Positions 8,372 to 15,727 of a stretch of 34,214 nt of DNA are shown here, piece after piece (the first letter of the stretch is position 1; the number at the start of each line of letters is the position of its first letter). Source of the stretch: Clostridia bacterium (lineage in GTDB: Bacteria > Bacillota > Clostridia > Oscillospirales > Acutalibacteraceae); NCBI GenBank assembly GCA_017465505.1, contig JAFTWB010000019.1, positions 1-34,214 on the forward strand, in the 5' to 3' direction. The translations under genes were made by a program, and so were the position numbers. Under the pieces are notes generated by a model that was given only the letters and a program-made list of their open reading frames with translations, was not told the DNA's origin and did no database searches.

Positions 8372-10738
8372 ATGTTTTTATCTATGAATTGGATTCAGGA
8401 CTTTGTTGATTTATCAGGTCTTGACAAACTTGAGCTTATCGCTAAGCTTTCTCTTTCCACCGCTGAGGTTGAAAACGAAATTTTCTTTAAGGGCAGTGAC
8501 ATTTCTGGCGTAGTTGTTGCCGAAATCAAATCTGTTGAAAATCACCCCGAGTCAAAGAAGCTTCACCTGCTTAAGGTTGACGCAGGCGACGGCAAATTAA
8601 CAGACGTTGTATGCGGTGCACCCAATGTAAGAGTTGGTATGAAGACTGCTTTTGCAAAGGTTGGTGCAAAGCTGGGTGAAATCGAAATCGCACCTCGTCC
8701 TCTTGCAGGCTTTGAGTCCTTCGGTATGTGCTGCAGTGAAGCTGAAATCGGAATTTCTGATGATCACTCAGGCATTATGGACATTACTGAAAATGTTGCC
8801 GCAGGCACAGACATCAAGGACGTTTACGCCATTGACGACATTATCTTTGAGGTTGACAACAAATCTCTCACAAACCGTCCTGACCTCTGGAGCCACTACG
8901 GCTTTGCAAGAGAGTTTGCAGCCCTTGCAAACCGTCCTCTCAAGCCTCTTGAGCTTGAGGATCTGACTGCTTACGATAACCTCAAGAAGATTGATATGAA
9001 GATAGAAGACAACCTCTGTCAGCGTTACAGCTGTATGCAGGTTGAAAACATTACCAGAAGCGTAAGCCCTGTTAATATGAGAATCCGCCTTTTCTACTGC
9101 GGTATGAGAGGTATCAACTTCCTTGCTGACCTTACAAACTACCTTATGCTTGAGGTTGGCCAGCCTATGCACGCTTTCGACTCCAGAAAGGTAGAGAAAA
9201 TCCGCATTAAGCGTTTTGACACTCCTTTCACCTTCCAGACTCTCGACGGTGTTGAAAGAAACATCGACGAAAACACCCTTATGATTTGCAACGGTAACAC
9301 TCCTGTTGCTATTGCAGGTATTATGGGCGGTCTTGACTCTGAAATCGTTGATGATACCACAACTCTTACTCTGGAATCTGCCACCTTTGACGCAGTTTCT
9401 ATCCGTAAGTCCACTGTAAGACTTGCTCACCGCACAGACGCTTCCATCCGCTACGAAAAGTGCCTCGACCCCGAGATGACAACCCTTGCAATTGCAAGAT
9501 TTATAAATCTTTTAAAGAAATATGATAGCGGTGTTCAGGTTGTATCTTCTCTTACTGACGAGTACGCTTTCAAGTACGACACAGTAAGCCTGAGCTTTAA
9601 CAAGGCTTATGTTGACAGATACACAGGCATTGAGATTTCAAACGACACAATCGTAAAGACTCTCACCGACCTTGGCTTTAAGGTTGAGCTTAAGGAAGAT
9701 GACTTTACTGTTACAGTACCCTCCTGGCGAGCTACAAAGGATGTTACAATCAAAGCTGACATCATCGAAGAAATCACCCGTATTTACGGCTACGACAACT
9801 TTGACGTAAGCACAACCTTGGCTCCTCTTTATCCCGTAAGAGCAGAGGTTATGAAAACAAACGAGAACAAGCTCAAGGATTTACTCGTTAAGAAGTACAA
9901 TCTTCACGAGCTCCACTCCTACATCTGGGCTTACACTGATGAGCTCAAGGCTCTGGGCATTGAGGTTGAAGACAACGTTAAGCTCTTAAACGCTACCAAC
10001 CCCAACATTGAAACAATCCGTAAATCCATTATTCCCACCCAGCTTTGTCAGGTTAAGGTAAACACAGGCTTTGGCTCTGACTTCGGTATTTTCGAAATCG
10101 GCAAGGTTGTAGATGGTCTTAAGGAAGACGGTCTTTGCAACGAGCAGAAAAAACTCTGCATTACCCTCTTCAGCAAAACAAAAGACATCAAGACTCTTTA
10201 CCTTGAGCTCAGAGATATCCTCTCAGTTGCAGCAGGAGATATCAAGCACAAGGAGCTTGCTTTCAAGGCAGCTTCCGCTGACAAAGCCTACATCCACCCC
10301 ATAAACTTCAACGAGATTTACATCGACTCCACTCTCATCGGCTCTATGGGTATTGCTCATCCCTCTGTACTTAAGAAGATTGACAAAAAGGCAAACGTTG
10401 TTTTTGCTGAAATTGATATGTCCGCATTTACAGAGGCTGAGAGTGCTTCTATCGTTTACGATGAGCCTTCCAAGTTCCCTGCTATGACTTACGACATCAG
10501 CGTGGAAGTTCCCGATGGTATGCTCTTTGCTCAGCTTAAGAGCTGCTGGGAGAACGAGGGTAAGGAAATTCTCAAGTCCACAAGAATTGTTGACACCTAC
10601 GACACAGACGAGGTTCACTCCATTACAGTGAGATTTGAGTTCTCTTCCAGTGAGCGTACTCTTGCAGGTACTGAGATTCAGGAGATTATGGACAAGGTAA
10701 TCTCAAACCTCAAGGAAATCGGCGTTAACTTAAGATAA
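8372..10738 (+). CDS. pheT: Phenylalanyl-tRNA synthetase beta subunit
   Basis: A 788-residue beta subunit of about normal length. Domains in order: an EMAPII-like tRNA-binding fold (about 40-150, VENHPESKKLHLLKVDAG), B3/B4 editing domain (about 210-380, with VGQPMHAFD), B5 DNA-binding-like domain (about 400-475), a catalytic-like core (480-685) and a C-terminal anticodon-binding FDX-ACB domain (about 695-788, starting near SKFPAMTYDISVEV). It starts 14 bases after the pheS stop, with AAGGAGG overlapping that stop. Control is through the upstream T-box. The stop is followed within a few bases by repeat element A, whose first hairpin is the likely terminator. Confidence 0.97.
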   Translation: MFLSMNWIQDFVDLSGLDKLELIAKLSLSTAEVENEIFFKGSDISGVVVAEIKSVENHPESKKLHLLKVDAGDGKLTDVVCGAPNVRVGMKTAFAKVGAKLGEIEIAPRPLAGFESFGMCCSEAEIGISDDHSGIMDITENVAAGTDIKDVYAIDDIIFEVDNKSLTNRPDLWSHYGFAREFAALANRPLKPLELEDLTAYDNLKKIDMKIEDNLCQRYSCMQVENITRSVSPVNMRIRLFYCGMRGINFLADLTNYLMLEVGQPMHAFDSRKVEKIRIKRFDTPFTFQTLDGVERNIDENTLMICNGNTPVAIAGIMGGLDSEIVDDTTTLTLESATFDAVSIRKSTVRLAHRTDASIRYEKCLDPEMTTLAIARFINLLKKYDSGVQVVSSLTDEYAFKYDTVSLSFNKAYVDRYTGIEISNDTIVKTLTDLGFKVELKEDDFTVTVPSWRATKDVTIKADIIEEITRIYGYDNFDVSTTLAPLYPVRAEVMKTNENKLKDLLVKKYNLHELHSYIWAYTDELKALGIEVEDNVKLLNATNPNIETIRKSIIPTQLCQVKVNTGFGSDFGIFEIGKVVDGLKEDGLCNEQKKLCITLFSKTKDIKTLYLELRDILSVAAGDIKHKELAFKAASADKAYIHPINFNEIYIDSTLIGSMGIAHPSVLKKIDKKANVVFAEIDMSAFTEAESASIVYDEPSKFPAMTYDISVEVPDGMLFAQLKSCWENEGKEILKSTRIVDTYDTDEVHSITVRFEFSSSERTLAGTEIQEIMDKVISNLKEIGVNLR

Positions 10739-10743
10739 TTACC

Positions 10744-11043
10744 TTAGCCAAGTTTTTTATTCTAACACACTAACAACAGAAAAGAGAAGATTCGTTACCC
10801 AAACGAGTCTTCTCTTTCTTTTACCCGTTAAGTGATATGCTGACTAAAGTCAGCGTGATATTTTCGCTTTGCGAAAGTGATATTAAGCCCATACGGCTTA
10901 GTGATATTCCATTCGCCTATAACTTGCGAAGCAAATAACACTCGGATGAAATCCAAACATCACTGCGTGGCAATATCACTCGCCGCAGGCGAATAGAGTT
11001 GCGTGATACTCCGCTTGGAGTATCACGCATAAGCGGGGTTTTG
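10744..11043 (+). repeat. Multi-hairpin repeat element, copy A
   Basis: A 300-base non-coding element just after pheT. After a terminator-like hairpin it is a chain of short hairpins separated by GTGATAT-type linkers: GCTGACT/AGTCAGC (10839-10854), TTTCGC/GCGAAA (10862-10876), TAAGCC/GGCTTA (10883-10900). In the second half the linker appears in the opposite orientation (AATATCACT), with hairpins CGCC/GGCG and a perfect 12-bp stem GCGTGATACTCC (11001-11028). The same element, inverted, is at 13084-13345, and a copy with different stems is at 33838-34075. No protein is encoded. Confidence 0.85.
10781..10823 (+). terminator. Terminator-like hairpin at the pheT end of repeat A
   Basis: A 16-bp stem AAAGAGAAGATTCGTT / AACGAGTCTTCTCTTT (one wobble), 5-base loop, then CTTTT. 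It is nearly identical to the hairpin in copy B, which ends the gene at 13373-13993. Confidence 0.7.
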
Positions 11044-11078
11044 TTTTTTCTGCCTATGGCTAAAATGATAAAAGGGTA

Positions 11079-11107
11079 TTGAAATATTTTAAAAAGTATT
11101 GTATAAT
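11079..11107 (+). promoter_or_regulatory. Promoter of ireB
   Basis: TTGAAA (11079-11084), 17-base spacer, TATAAT (11102-11107), 61 bases before the ATG. Confidence 0.75.
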
Positions 11108-11168
11108 ACTTCTATATTGTAGTTTGCTACAAAGATTTATCCTAAATTTTCCTTCGGAGGTGTTTCGG

Positions 11169-11414
11169 ATGTTGGATAAAACTATGGTATTTTCTTTAGG
11201 CGGTGACAGGGACGTTGAGATGAAACGTGCTCTGATGATTGTTTATGACGCATTGCGTAAAAAGGGCTACAACCCCATTAACCAGATTGTGGGCTACATT
11301 CTGTCTGAAGACCCCACCTACATCACCACTTACAACAATGCCCGAAATATCATTTCCAAAATAGACAGGGACGACCTTCTGGAAGCATTGGTTAAATCTT
11401 ATCTTAAAAACTGA
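11169..11414 (+). CDS. ireB: IreB-family regulatory phosphoprotein (UPF0297)
   Basis: An 81-residue protein matching the IreB/UPF0297 family over its full length, with the signature KKGYNPINQIVGYILSEDP in the middle and DRDDLLEALVKSYL at the end. In Enterococcus IreB is a substrate of the PASTA kinase IreK and influences cephalosporin tolerance; Thr5 in the N-terminal segment is near the phosphorylated threonines there. The start is the ATG at 11169 after CGGAGG; the upstream in-frame extension covers the promoter and is not coding. In most Firmicutes ireB is followed by ruvX and a DUF1292 gene; here a different small gene follows 13 bases later. Confidence 0.93.
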   Translation: MLDKTMVFSLGGDRDVEMKRALMIVYDALRKKGYNPINQIVGYILSEDPTYITTYNNARNIISKIDRDDLLEALVKSYLKN

Positions 11415-11427
11415 CGGAGGTATTATT

Positions 11428-11715
11428 TTGGCAAATAAAGAATTTTTCACATATAAAGGCAGACCCTTGGTAAGATGTGGCGACGAGCTCTACTACGGAA
11501 GTATGGCTGAGCGTTTTGTTATCCGTATGCAGATTAAGTCAAAGAAAACAGTGGGCGACCTTGAAATCGCCGACAAGGTGACAATTCAGCTTATGTGCAC
11601 CGACCCTGACCTTTCTCCCAGAAAGCAGCTTATCAAATCCTCTGAGAAAAATGGTCTTTTCCTTGCAATTGACATTGCAGACATCTGGCTTGAGCGTGCT
11701 CTTTCCAACAAGTAA
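11428..11715 (+). CDS. Small conserved protein of unknown function
   Basis: A 95-residue protein starting at TTG (11428) behind CGGAGG (11415-11420), 13 bases after the ireB stop, and ending at a strong terminator. It looks like a compact soluble alpha/beta protein (FTYKGRPLVRCGDELYYGSM; VGDLEIADKVTIQLM; LFLAIDIADIWLERAL) with no membrane segment or signal. I recall similar uncharacterised proteins in other Clostridia but no named function. Co-transcription with ireB suggests, without proof, a link to the same cell-envelope kinase pathway. Codon use matches its neighbours. Confidence 0.8.
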   Translation: MANKEFFTYKGRPLVRCGDELYYGSMAERFVIRMQIKSKKTVGDLEIADKVTIQLMCTDPDLSPRKQLIKSSEKNGLFLAIDIADIWLERALSNK

Positions 11716-11728
11716 TATTTTTCAGACT

Positions 11729-11760
11729 ACTCCCCGAAATTTTCGGGGAGTTTTTGTTTT
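11729..11760 (+). terminator. Terminator of the ireB operon
   Basis: Stem ACTCCCCGAA / TTCGGGGAGT with a very short loop, followed by TTTTTGTTTT. Confidence 0.9.
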
Positions 11761-11815
11761 TTCTGTTGACTTAGTCGGTTTAATATGTTAGTCTTTTAAT
11801 AAAAGGGGGTATATT

Positions 11816-13081
11816 ATGAAACGTTTTCTTGCTTTGGTTATCAGCATTATTTTGCTTTTTACTTTTACAGGGTGCTCTTATATAGAAGAGTTTATTTCTT
11901 CTTTTTACCCCTCTGAGCCCACGGACGAAGAAATCTCTCTTGCTCAGCAGGAGTTTATAAATATCGGCTATTCAAACTCAAACAATGAAGATGATATCCG
12001 GTTTGTTCTTTCTCTTGATGAGCTTAAGGCTTGGGAAAATCCATATTCTCATTACAGCTCCTACATACTTTACAACACCCTCAACGAGGACGAAAAGCTG
12101 GTTTACAAAGCCTTGGAATATGCCCTTGTAAACAGCTATGAGCGGACATTTATTGATTACCGCATAGGCGTTAATATATCCAGAACCGAGGAGATTTTGC
12201 AGCTTTTAAGCCTTGACACTCCTCTTCTGGAACAAAATGTGATTTTCACTGTTTACAACAACGTTGCATTTTATGATTATGAATACAGCGACACCAGAAT
12301 CGTAGAGGTACTTCACCGAAGCAACTGCGTAAGTGTACAGAACTTCACCCACATACAGTGGAATCAGAAAGTGCAGGCTCTTGAGTTTGCTCAGGAATTT
12401 GTGGATTCACTGGATGAGGATATGACCCAAATCCAAAAGGCAGAAGCCATTTACAGGCACATTGCCGAAAACGTCACCTACATTCCTTATGAAAATGAAT
12501 TCGGCCACTACAAAGGTGCTCTTGAAAACTTTCTTTTCGACGCCTTTGTAACCAAGGAAACCCACTGTGACGGCTTCACCAACGCCCTTGCTCTTCTTTA
12601 TGAAATGGCAGGCTTTGAGCAGGTGGAAAAGCGAAACACCATTACAATGCAACACACCTGGAACTTTGTGAAAATCGAGGATAAGTGGTACAACATCGAA
12701 GGCACTGCAGGCGGATACATCCCAAAAGAGGACTGCACAATGGGCTCGGGACTGATGTTTGCCACTCCCGATATTTATTTTGACGACTACTGCGAATTCA
12801 AGGAGCTTTACCCCAAGGCAAAAACCTCTTACTATATGAATCCCGACGGCGAAACCGAAAGCTGCAACAGCGACGATTTCTTCGACCTTCTCCTTGAGGG
12901 ATTTGAAAAGCACAACGACGAGTGGGCAATTGTGATTGTGGACGAGTTTGTTGAGGATGACGCAAGAAGAGAGCTGAGCAATATTGCCGACTATTACTGG
13001 GAGTCGATGTATTACTACAAAAAAGACACCGCCGACGACAGAGTTCTTCTGATGTATTGCAAAGAATATATTATGAAATAA
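11816..13081 (+). CDS. Transglutaminase-like lipoprotein
   Basis: A 421-residue protein with a lipoprotein signal (lipobox FTGC, Cys20), so it acts on the outer face of the membrane. The middle carries a transglutaminase-like (papain-fold) core: ETHCDGFTNALALLYEMAG with Cys251, QHTWN with His280, and KWYNIEGT, where the third triad position is Glu295 instead of the usual Asp. The N-terminal 180 residues are an unassigned helical region (NEDEKLVYKALEYALVN) typical of secreted clostridial transglutaminase proteins. Such proteins may be proteases or amidases of the envelope; the substrate is unknown. The start has AGGGGG upstream. A weak TTGACT lies at 11766, but no good -10 is placed. Repeat B begins 2 bases after its stop. 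Confidence 0.85.
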   Translation: MKRFLALVISIILLFTFTGCSYIEEFISSFYPSEPTDEEISLAQQEFINIGYSNSNNEDDIRFVLSLDELKAWENPYSHYSSYILYNTLNEDEKLVYKALEYALVNSYERTFIDYRIGVNISRTEEILQLLSLDTPLLEQNVIFTVYNNVAFYDYEYSDTRIVEVLHRSNCVSVQNFTHIQWNQKVQALEFAQEFVDSLDEDMTQIQKAEAIYRHIAENVTYIPYENEFGHYKGALENFLFDAFVTKETHCDGFTNALALLYEMAGFEQVEKRNTITMQHTWNFVKIEDKWYNIEGTAGGYIPKEDCTMGSGLMFATPDIYFDDYCEFKELYPKAKTSYYMNPDGETESCNSDDFFDLLLEGFEKHNDEWAIVIVDEFVEDDARRELSNIADYYWESMYYYKKDTADDRVLLMYCKEYIMK

Positions 13082-13083
13082 AA

Positions 13084-13345
13084 TCACCCCGTTGGATTGC
13101 AGAAATGTTCGCTAAGAACATTTCTGCAACTCTATTCGCCTGACGGTGAGTAATATTGCTCCGAAGGTTTTACGGCGAATAAAACATCACTAAGTCCACA
13201 GGACTTAATATCACTTTCGCAAAGGGAAAACATCACGCTGACAATAGTCAGCATATCATTTCACAGGCAAAAAGAAAGAGAAGACTCGTTTTTGTAACGA
13301 ATCTTCTCTTTTCTGTTATTAGTGTTAGAACAAAAACTTTGCTAA
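13084..13345 (-). repeat. Multi-hairpin repeat element, copy B (inverted relative to A)
   Basis: Read on the minus strand this aligns with copy A from the TTAGC-AAGTTTTT end, through the AAAGAGAAGA terminator-like hairpin, the GCTGAC/GTCAGC hairpin and the TTCGC and AAGTCC/GGACTT hairpins, to a final long stem (13099-13128, TTGCAGAAATGTTC / GAACATTTCTGCAA). The stems AAGTCC/GGACTT here and TAAGCC/GGCTTA in A differ on both sides while still pairing. It fills the space between the converging genes ending at 13081 and 13373. Confidence 0.85.
13266..13311 (-). terminator. Terminator-like hairpin in repeat B
   Basis: A 16-bp stem (13275-13290 with 13296-13311), followed on the minus strand by CTTTTTGC. 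It would end transcription of the lipoprotein gene at 13373-13993. Confidence 0.7.
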
Positions 13346-13372
13346 TAAAATTATGCTTTCTTTCAACGCACC

Positions 13373-13993
13373 TTAGTTTCTCTGATTCTTAAGTGAGGTG
13401 ATGACGGCTTCGTTGGTTTCAAAAACCGCCTCCGTGTCGGTATTGCCTGTAAGGTTGATTTTCTCGTAAGTACCGCCTAAGTCTGTACCTTCGGTGCTGA
13501 AAGCCTCGGCAAACTGATACAGGGGTTTTCCCTCTTTGTCTGCCTGCTGATAAGTAAGATAAGTGCGGTTTTTGGATAGCTCGTCACCCTTTACAAGATA
13601 GCTCAGACCGCTGGAATCTGTATAAATCCAGAGGCTTGCCACGCCACTATCTTTTGAGGTGATTTCTTCATCCAGCAGGTCAGCCAGACCCATATCAAAG
13701 CCGCAGACCATAACTCTGTCAACTTCCTTGCCCTTTTCGCTTGAGTAAGCAATGAGCATTTCGTACTGGCTATCTCCTGTAAAGTCCAGAAGCCTTACAA
13801 CTGCCGCTCCGCAAAGTGCGTTTTCTAACGCCTGTGCTTCGCCGTATTTTTCTACATAGCTCTGATATGTATCATAAAAAGCCATTGCTCTGTCTGAATT
13901 TCCCAGGTCGTAACGCTTATTTGCACCTGAATTACAGGCACAAAGCCCTATAACACAAAAAACAGTAAGAAGCAATGCAACAATTCTTTTCAT
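13373..13993 (-). CDS. Predicted lipoprotein of unknown function
   Basis: A 206-residue protein with a lipoprotein signal (lipobox LCAC, Cys20), predicted to be anchored outside the cell. The mature part has one VRLLDFTGDSQYEMLIAY motif, an Asp-Gly/Asp loop like those in FG-GAP or integrin-type repeats, but only once. The rest is a mixed domain (SSGLSYLVKGDELSKNRTYLTYQ). I do not recognise a named family. It is a single gene with its own upstream region (an 80-base AT-rich gap to the ORF at 14121) and ends in repeat B. Confidence 0.78.
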   Translation of the reverse strand: MKRIVALLLTVFCVIGLCACNSGANKRYDLGNSDRAMAFYDTYQSYVEKYGEAQALENALCGAAVVRLLDFTGDSQYEMLIAYSSEKGKEVDRVMVCGFDMGLADLLDEEITSKDSGVASLWIYTDSSGLSYLVKGDELSKNRTYLTYQQADKEGKPLYQFAEAFSTEGTDLGGTYEKINLTGNTDTEAVFETNEAVITSLKNQRN

Positions 13994-14065
13994 CTCAAAA
14001 ACTCCTTATTTTGTTAATGATATCATTTTACAATAAATTGCAGGATTTTGCAATAAAATTTTCTG

Positions 14066-14095
14066 TTTACAAAAGCCTGTTGCGTGAGGTATAAT
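14066..14095 (+). promoter_or_regulatory. Promoter of the NusG-II / Gx transporter genes
   Basis: TTTACA (14066-14071), 18-base spacer, TATAAT (14090-14095), 25 bases before the TTG start at 14121. Confidence 0.7.
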
Positions 14096-14120
14096 TTTTA
14101 AAAAGAAAGGGAGATGTCAA

Positions 14121-14516
14121 TTGAAAAAAAATCGACCCTATTTCAGAAAAACCGACATTTTAATAATTCTTCTTGTCCTTTTGATTTCCGCAGGAGCAAT
14201 TGTACATCTTGTTTTAAGTCATTATAAAAAAGAAGCTCCCTCTATAGCCGAAATCAGAATAAACGCAAGGCTTGAAAAAGAAATTCACCTCGCCTCAGTA
14301 AGCGAGCCTTATGAGATTATAGTTGAGGGCAAAATCCCCGTGACCCTTAAAGTAAGCAAAGATGGCGTTCAGTTTATAAAATCAGACTGTGCCGACGGGC
14401 TTTGTCTTCACTCGGGGCTTATTGAAGCAAATGAATCTGCCGCCTGCCTTCCTGCAGGGGTTTCGGTAACCGTAAAAAGCGAAGGCAAAACTGATATTGA
14501 CACAGTGGTGGGGTAA
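14121..14516 (+). CDS. Membrane-anchored NusG domain II protein
   Basis: A 131-residue protein with one N-terminal membrane anchor (about 12-32), then an extracellular NusG-II (KOW-like) domain. The signature is ADGLCLHSGLIEANESAACLPAGVSV, with the conserved cysteine pair of this family. It starts at TTG with AAAGGGAGA upstream. NusG-II proteins in Firmicutes are usually next to the Gx transporter gene, as here, and the pair occurs in flavin-based extracellular electron transfer loci, where as I recall they are called EetA and EetB. The biochemical role is unknown. It ends 3 bases before the next ATG. Confidence 0.85.
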   Translation: MKKNRPYFRKTDILIILLVLLISAGAIVHLVLSHYKKEAPSIAEIRINARLEKEIHLASVSEPYEIIVEGKIPVTLKVSKDGVQFIKSDCADGLCLHSGLIEANESAACLPAGVSVTVKSEGKTDIDTVVG

Positions 14517-14519
14517 GTT

Positions 14520-15044
14520 ATGAGCAAGGTTAAAGTAAACAAAAAACTGATTCTTATAGCGCGCACTGCACTTTTGTCAGCGGTGGCAGTGGTGCTTGCA
14601 ATTCTTGAAAGCTTCATCCCCGATTTGCCCTTTGTGCTTCCGGGTATGAAGCTGGGTTTGGGGAACATTGCGGTGCTCCTTTGCGTTGAGCTTTGCCCTC
14701 TGCCCTGTGTCCTTTACGTTGCTCTTGTCAGGGCTCTCTTTACCCTTGTGACAAGAGGCGGAGTGGCTTTCTTTATGAGCTTTGCAGGTGCAATAGTGAG
14801 CTCACTTGTGATGTATGCTCTTGCCCACACAAAGAAGCTCCGATTCGGATGTCTTGGCATAGGAGTTTCAGGTGCACTGAGTCATAATCTCGCACAGCTT
14901 TGTGTTGCCTATTTTATTGTAGGCAACGCCGTGTGGGCGTATCTGCCTGTGATTACTCTTTTTTCTCTTGCTACAGGTGCACTCACCTCTCTGGTGCATT
15001 ATTTCACGCTCCCTTCTGTTGTGAAGATACCTCTCCTGCACTAA
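14520..15044 (+). CDS. Gx transporter family / heptaprenyl diphosphate synthase component I-like membrane protein
   Basis: A 174-residue integral membrane protein with about five hydrophobic segments and the family signature FVLPGMKLGLGNIAVLL near residues 38-54, followed by RGGVAFFMSFAGAIVSSL. The family resembles ECF-transporter S components; the older name (heptaprenyl diphosphate synthase component I) reflects its common neighbourhood with polyprenyl synthase genes. Its start is 3 bases after the NusG-II stop, so the two are co-translated. No polyprenyl synthase, ApbE or FMN-binding lipoprotein gene is in the window, so the complete electron transfer locus is not seen here. Confidence 0.87.
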   Translation: MSKVKVNKKLILIARTALLSAVAVVLAILESFIPDLPFVLPGMKLGLGNIAVLLCVELCPLPCVLYVALVRALFTLVTRGGVAFFMSFAGAIVSSLVMYALAHTKKLRFGCLGIGVSGALSHNLAQLCVAYFIVGNAVWAYLPVITLFSLATGALTSLVHYFTLPSVVKIPLLH

Positions 15045-15077
15045 GCTTGCAAATTTATTTTTTGAAGGTGAAATTTT

Positions 15078-15476
15078 ATGAAAGCAAAAAAGAAAACAGG
15101 CTCAAAATTCCTGAAAATATTGATTCTTGTGGTTGTACTCGCCCTGGTGGCAGTGGCAGCCATTGCCGTTTCCGATATGATTTTTCCAAAAAACAACGAA
15201 AATATGGAGCTTGACACAATTACAATAAGAGTTTCTTCCAAGGACATTTTCTTAAACGGCAGTGAAAAGGTCACTCTTTCAGAGCTTGAAGATAATCTGC
15301 AACAGCGGTATGATAATAAGGATTATTTCACAATTGCTCTTATTAACGATACAAAGCACCCTGCGGACATCGACACCTATAATTCCGTGGTAGAAATTTT
15401 AGGCAAGTTTGGTATTCAGCAGGAGCCTCTCACCCTTCCTGCCACAAAAGACGAAGCAACAAAAGACCAAAGCTGA
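15078..15476 (+). CDS. Single-pass membrane protein with ExbD/TolR-like external domain
   Basis: A 132-residue protein: a basic N-terminus, one membrane helix (about 12-34), then an extracellular domain. That domain (DTITIRVSSKDIFLNGSEKVTLSELEDNLQQ; KDYFTIALINDT; YNSVVEILGKFGI) follows the pattern of ExbD/TolR periplasmic domains, with strand, 'L(N)G', helix, strand, helix, 'G(I)'. No ExbB/TolQ partner gene is nearby and the membrane Asp typical of ExbD is not evident, so energy-coupled transport is not implied. It lies 33 bases after the Gx transporter gene with GAAGGTGA as binding site, probably in the same operon. Confidence 0.65.
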   Translation: MKAKKKTGSKFLKILILVVVLALVAVAAIAVSDMIFPKNNENMELDTITIRVSSKDIFLNGSEKVTLSELEDNLQQRYDNKDYFTIALINDTKHPADIDTYNSVVEILGKFGIQQEPLTLPATKDEATKDQS

Positions 15477-15490
15477 GGAAAAATTTACTA

Positions 15491-15520
15491 TTGACAAGTA
15501 AACCGATAATGGTTTATAAT
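15491..15520 (+). promoter_or_regulatory. Promoter of the metK S-box transcript
   Basis: TTGACA (15491-15496), 18-base spacer, TATAAT (15515-15520). Confidence 0.85.
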
Positions 15521-15563
15521 TATCTTTGGTCGGCAAAATCTGACCTTAAAACTGAAAATTTAC

Positions 15564-15695
15564 CGCTTATCAAGAGTGACGGAGGGAACAGGCCCGTTGA
15601 AGTCCGGCAACCTGCATTTTGTAAGGTGCTAAATCCTGCGGAGAACCGAAAGATGAGTTTGTAGCCGCTGTCGGTTTCTGACGGCGGTTTTTATT
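15564..15695 (+). promoter_or_regulatory. SAM-I (S-box) riboswitch of metK
   Basis: Contains the highly conserved S-box core: CTTATCAAGAG at the P1/P2 start (15566), GACGGAGGGA, GGCCCGTTGAAG, CCGGCAACC (15604-15612) and AAGGTGCTAAATCC. The P1 partner GATGAG (about 15652-15657) pairs with CTTATC with one wobble. It is followed by a terminator (CCGCTGTC / GACGGCGG, then TTTTTATTTT). High SAM would keep the terminator formed and switch off metK and the gene behind it. Confidence 0.97.
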
Positions 15696-15727
15696 TTGCA
15701 AATTTTATTTATGAAAGGAAGATATAT

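Noticed and set aside
8768-9430. Long antisense ORF (220 codons) within pheT
   Set aside because: It lies wholly inside a well-conserved pheT, has a composition typical of a frame shadow, and shows no binding site or family match.
10830-11030. CRISPR-like array in repeat A
   Set aside because: The repeated unit is only 7-9 bases, spacers are self-complementary stems rather than unique sequence, orientation flips mid-way, and no cas genes are near.
11079-11168. N-terminal extension of ireB
   Set aside because: It overlaps the promoter, and the known family start aligns with the ATG at 11169 after CGGAGG.
12407-13087. Antisense ORF (226 codons) opposite the transglutaminase gene
   Set aside because: Shadow of a gene with clear catalytic motifs; His/Val/Phe-rich nonsense composition and no ribosome site.
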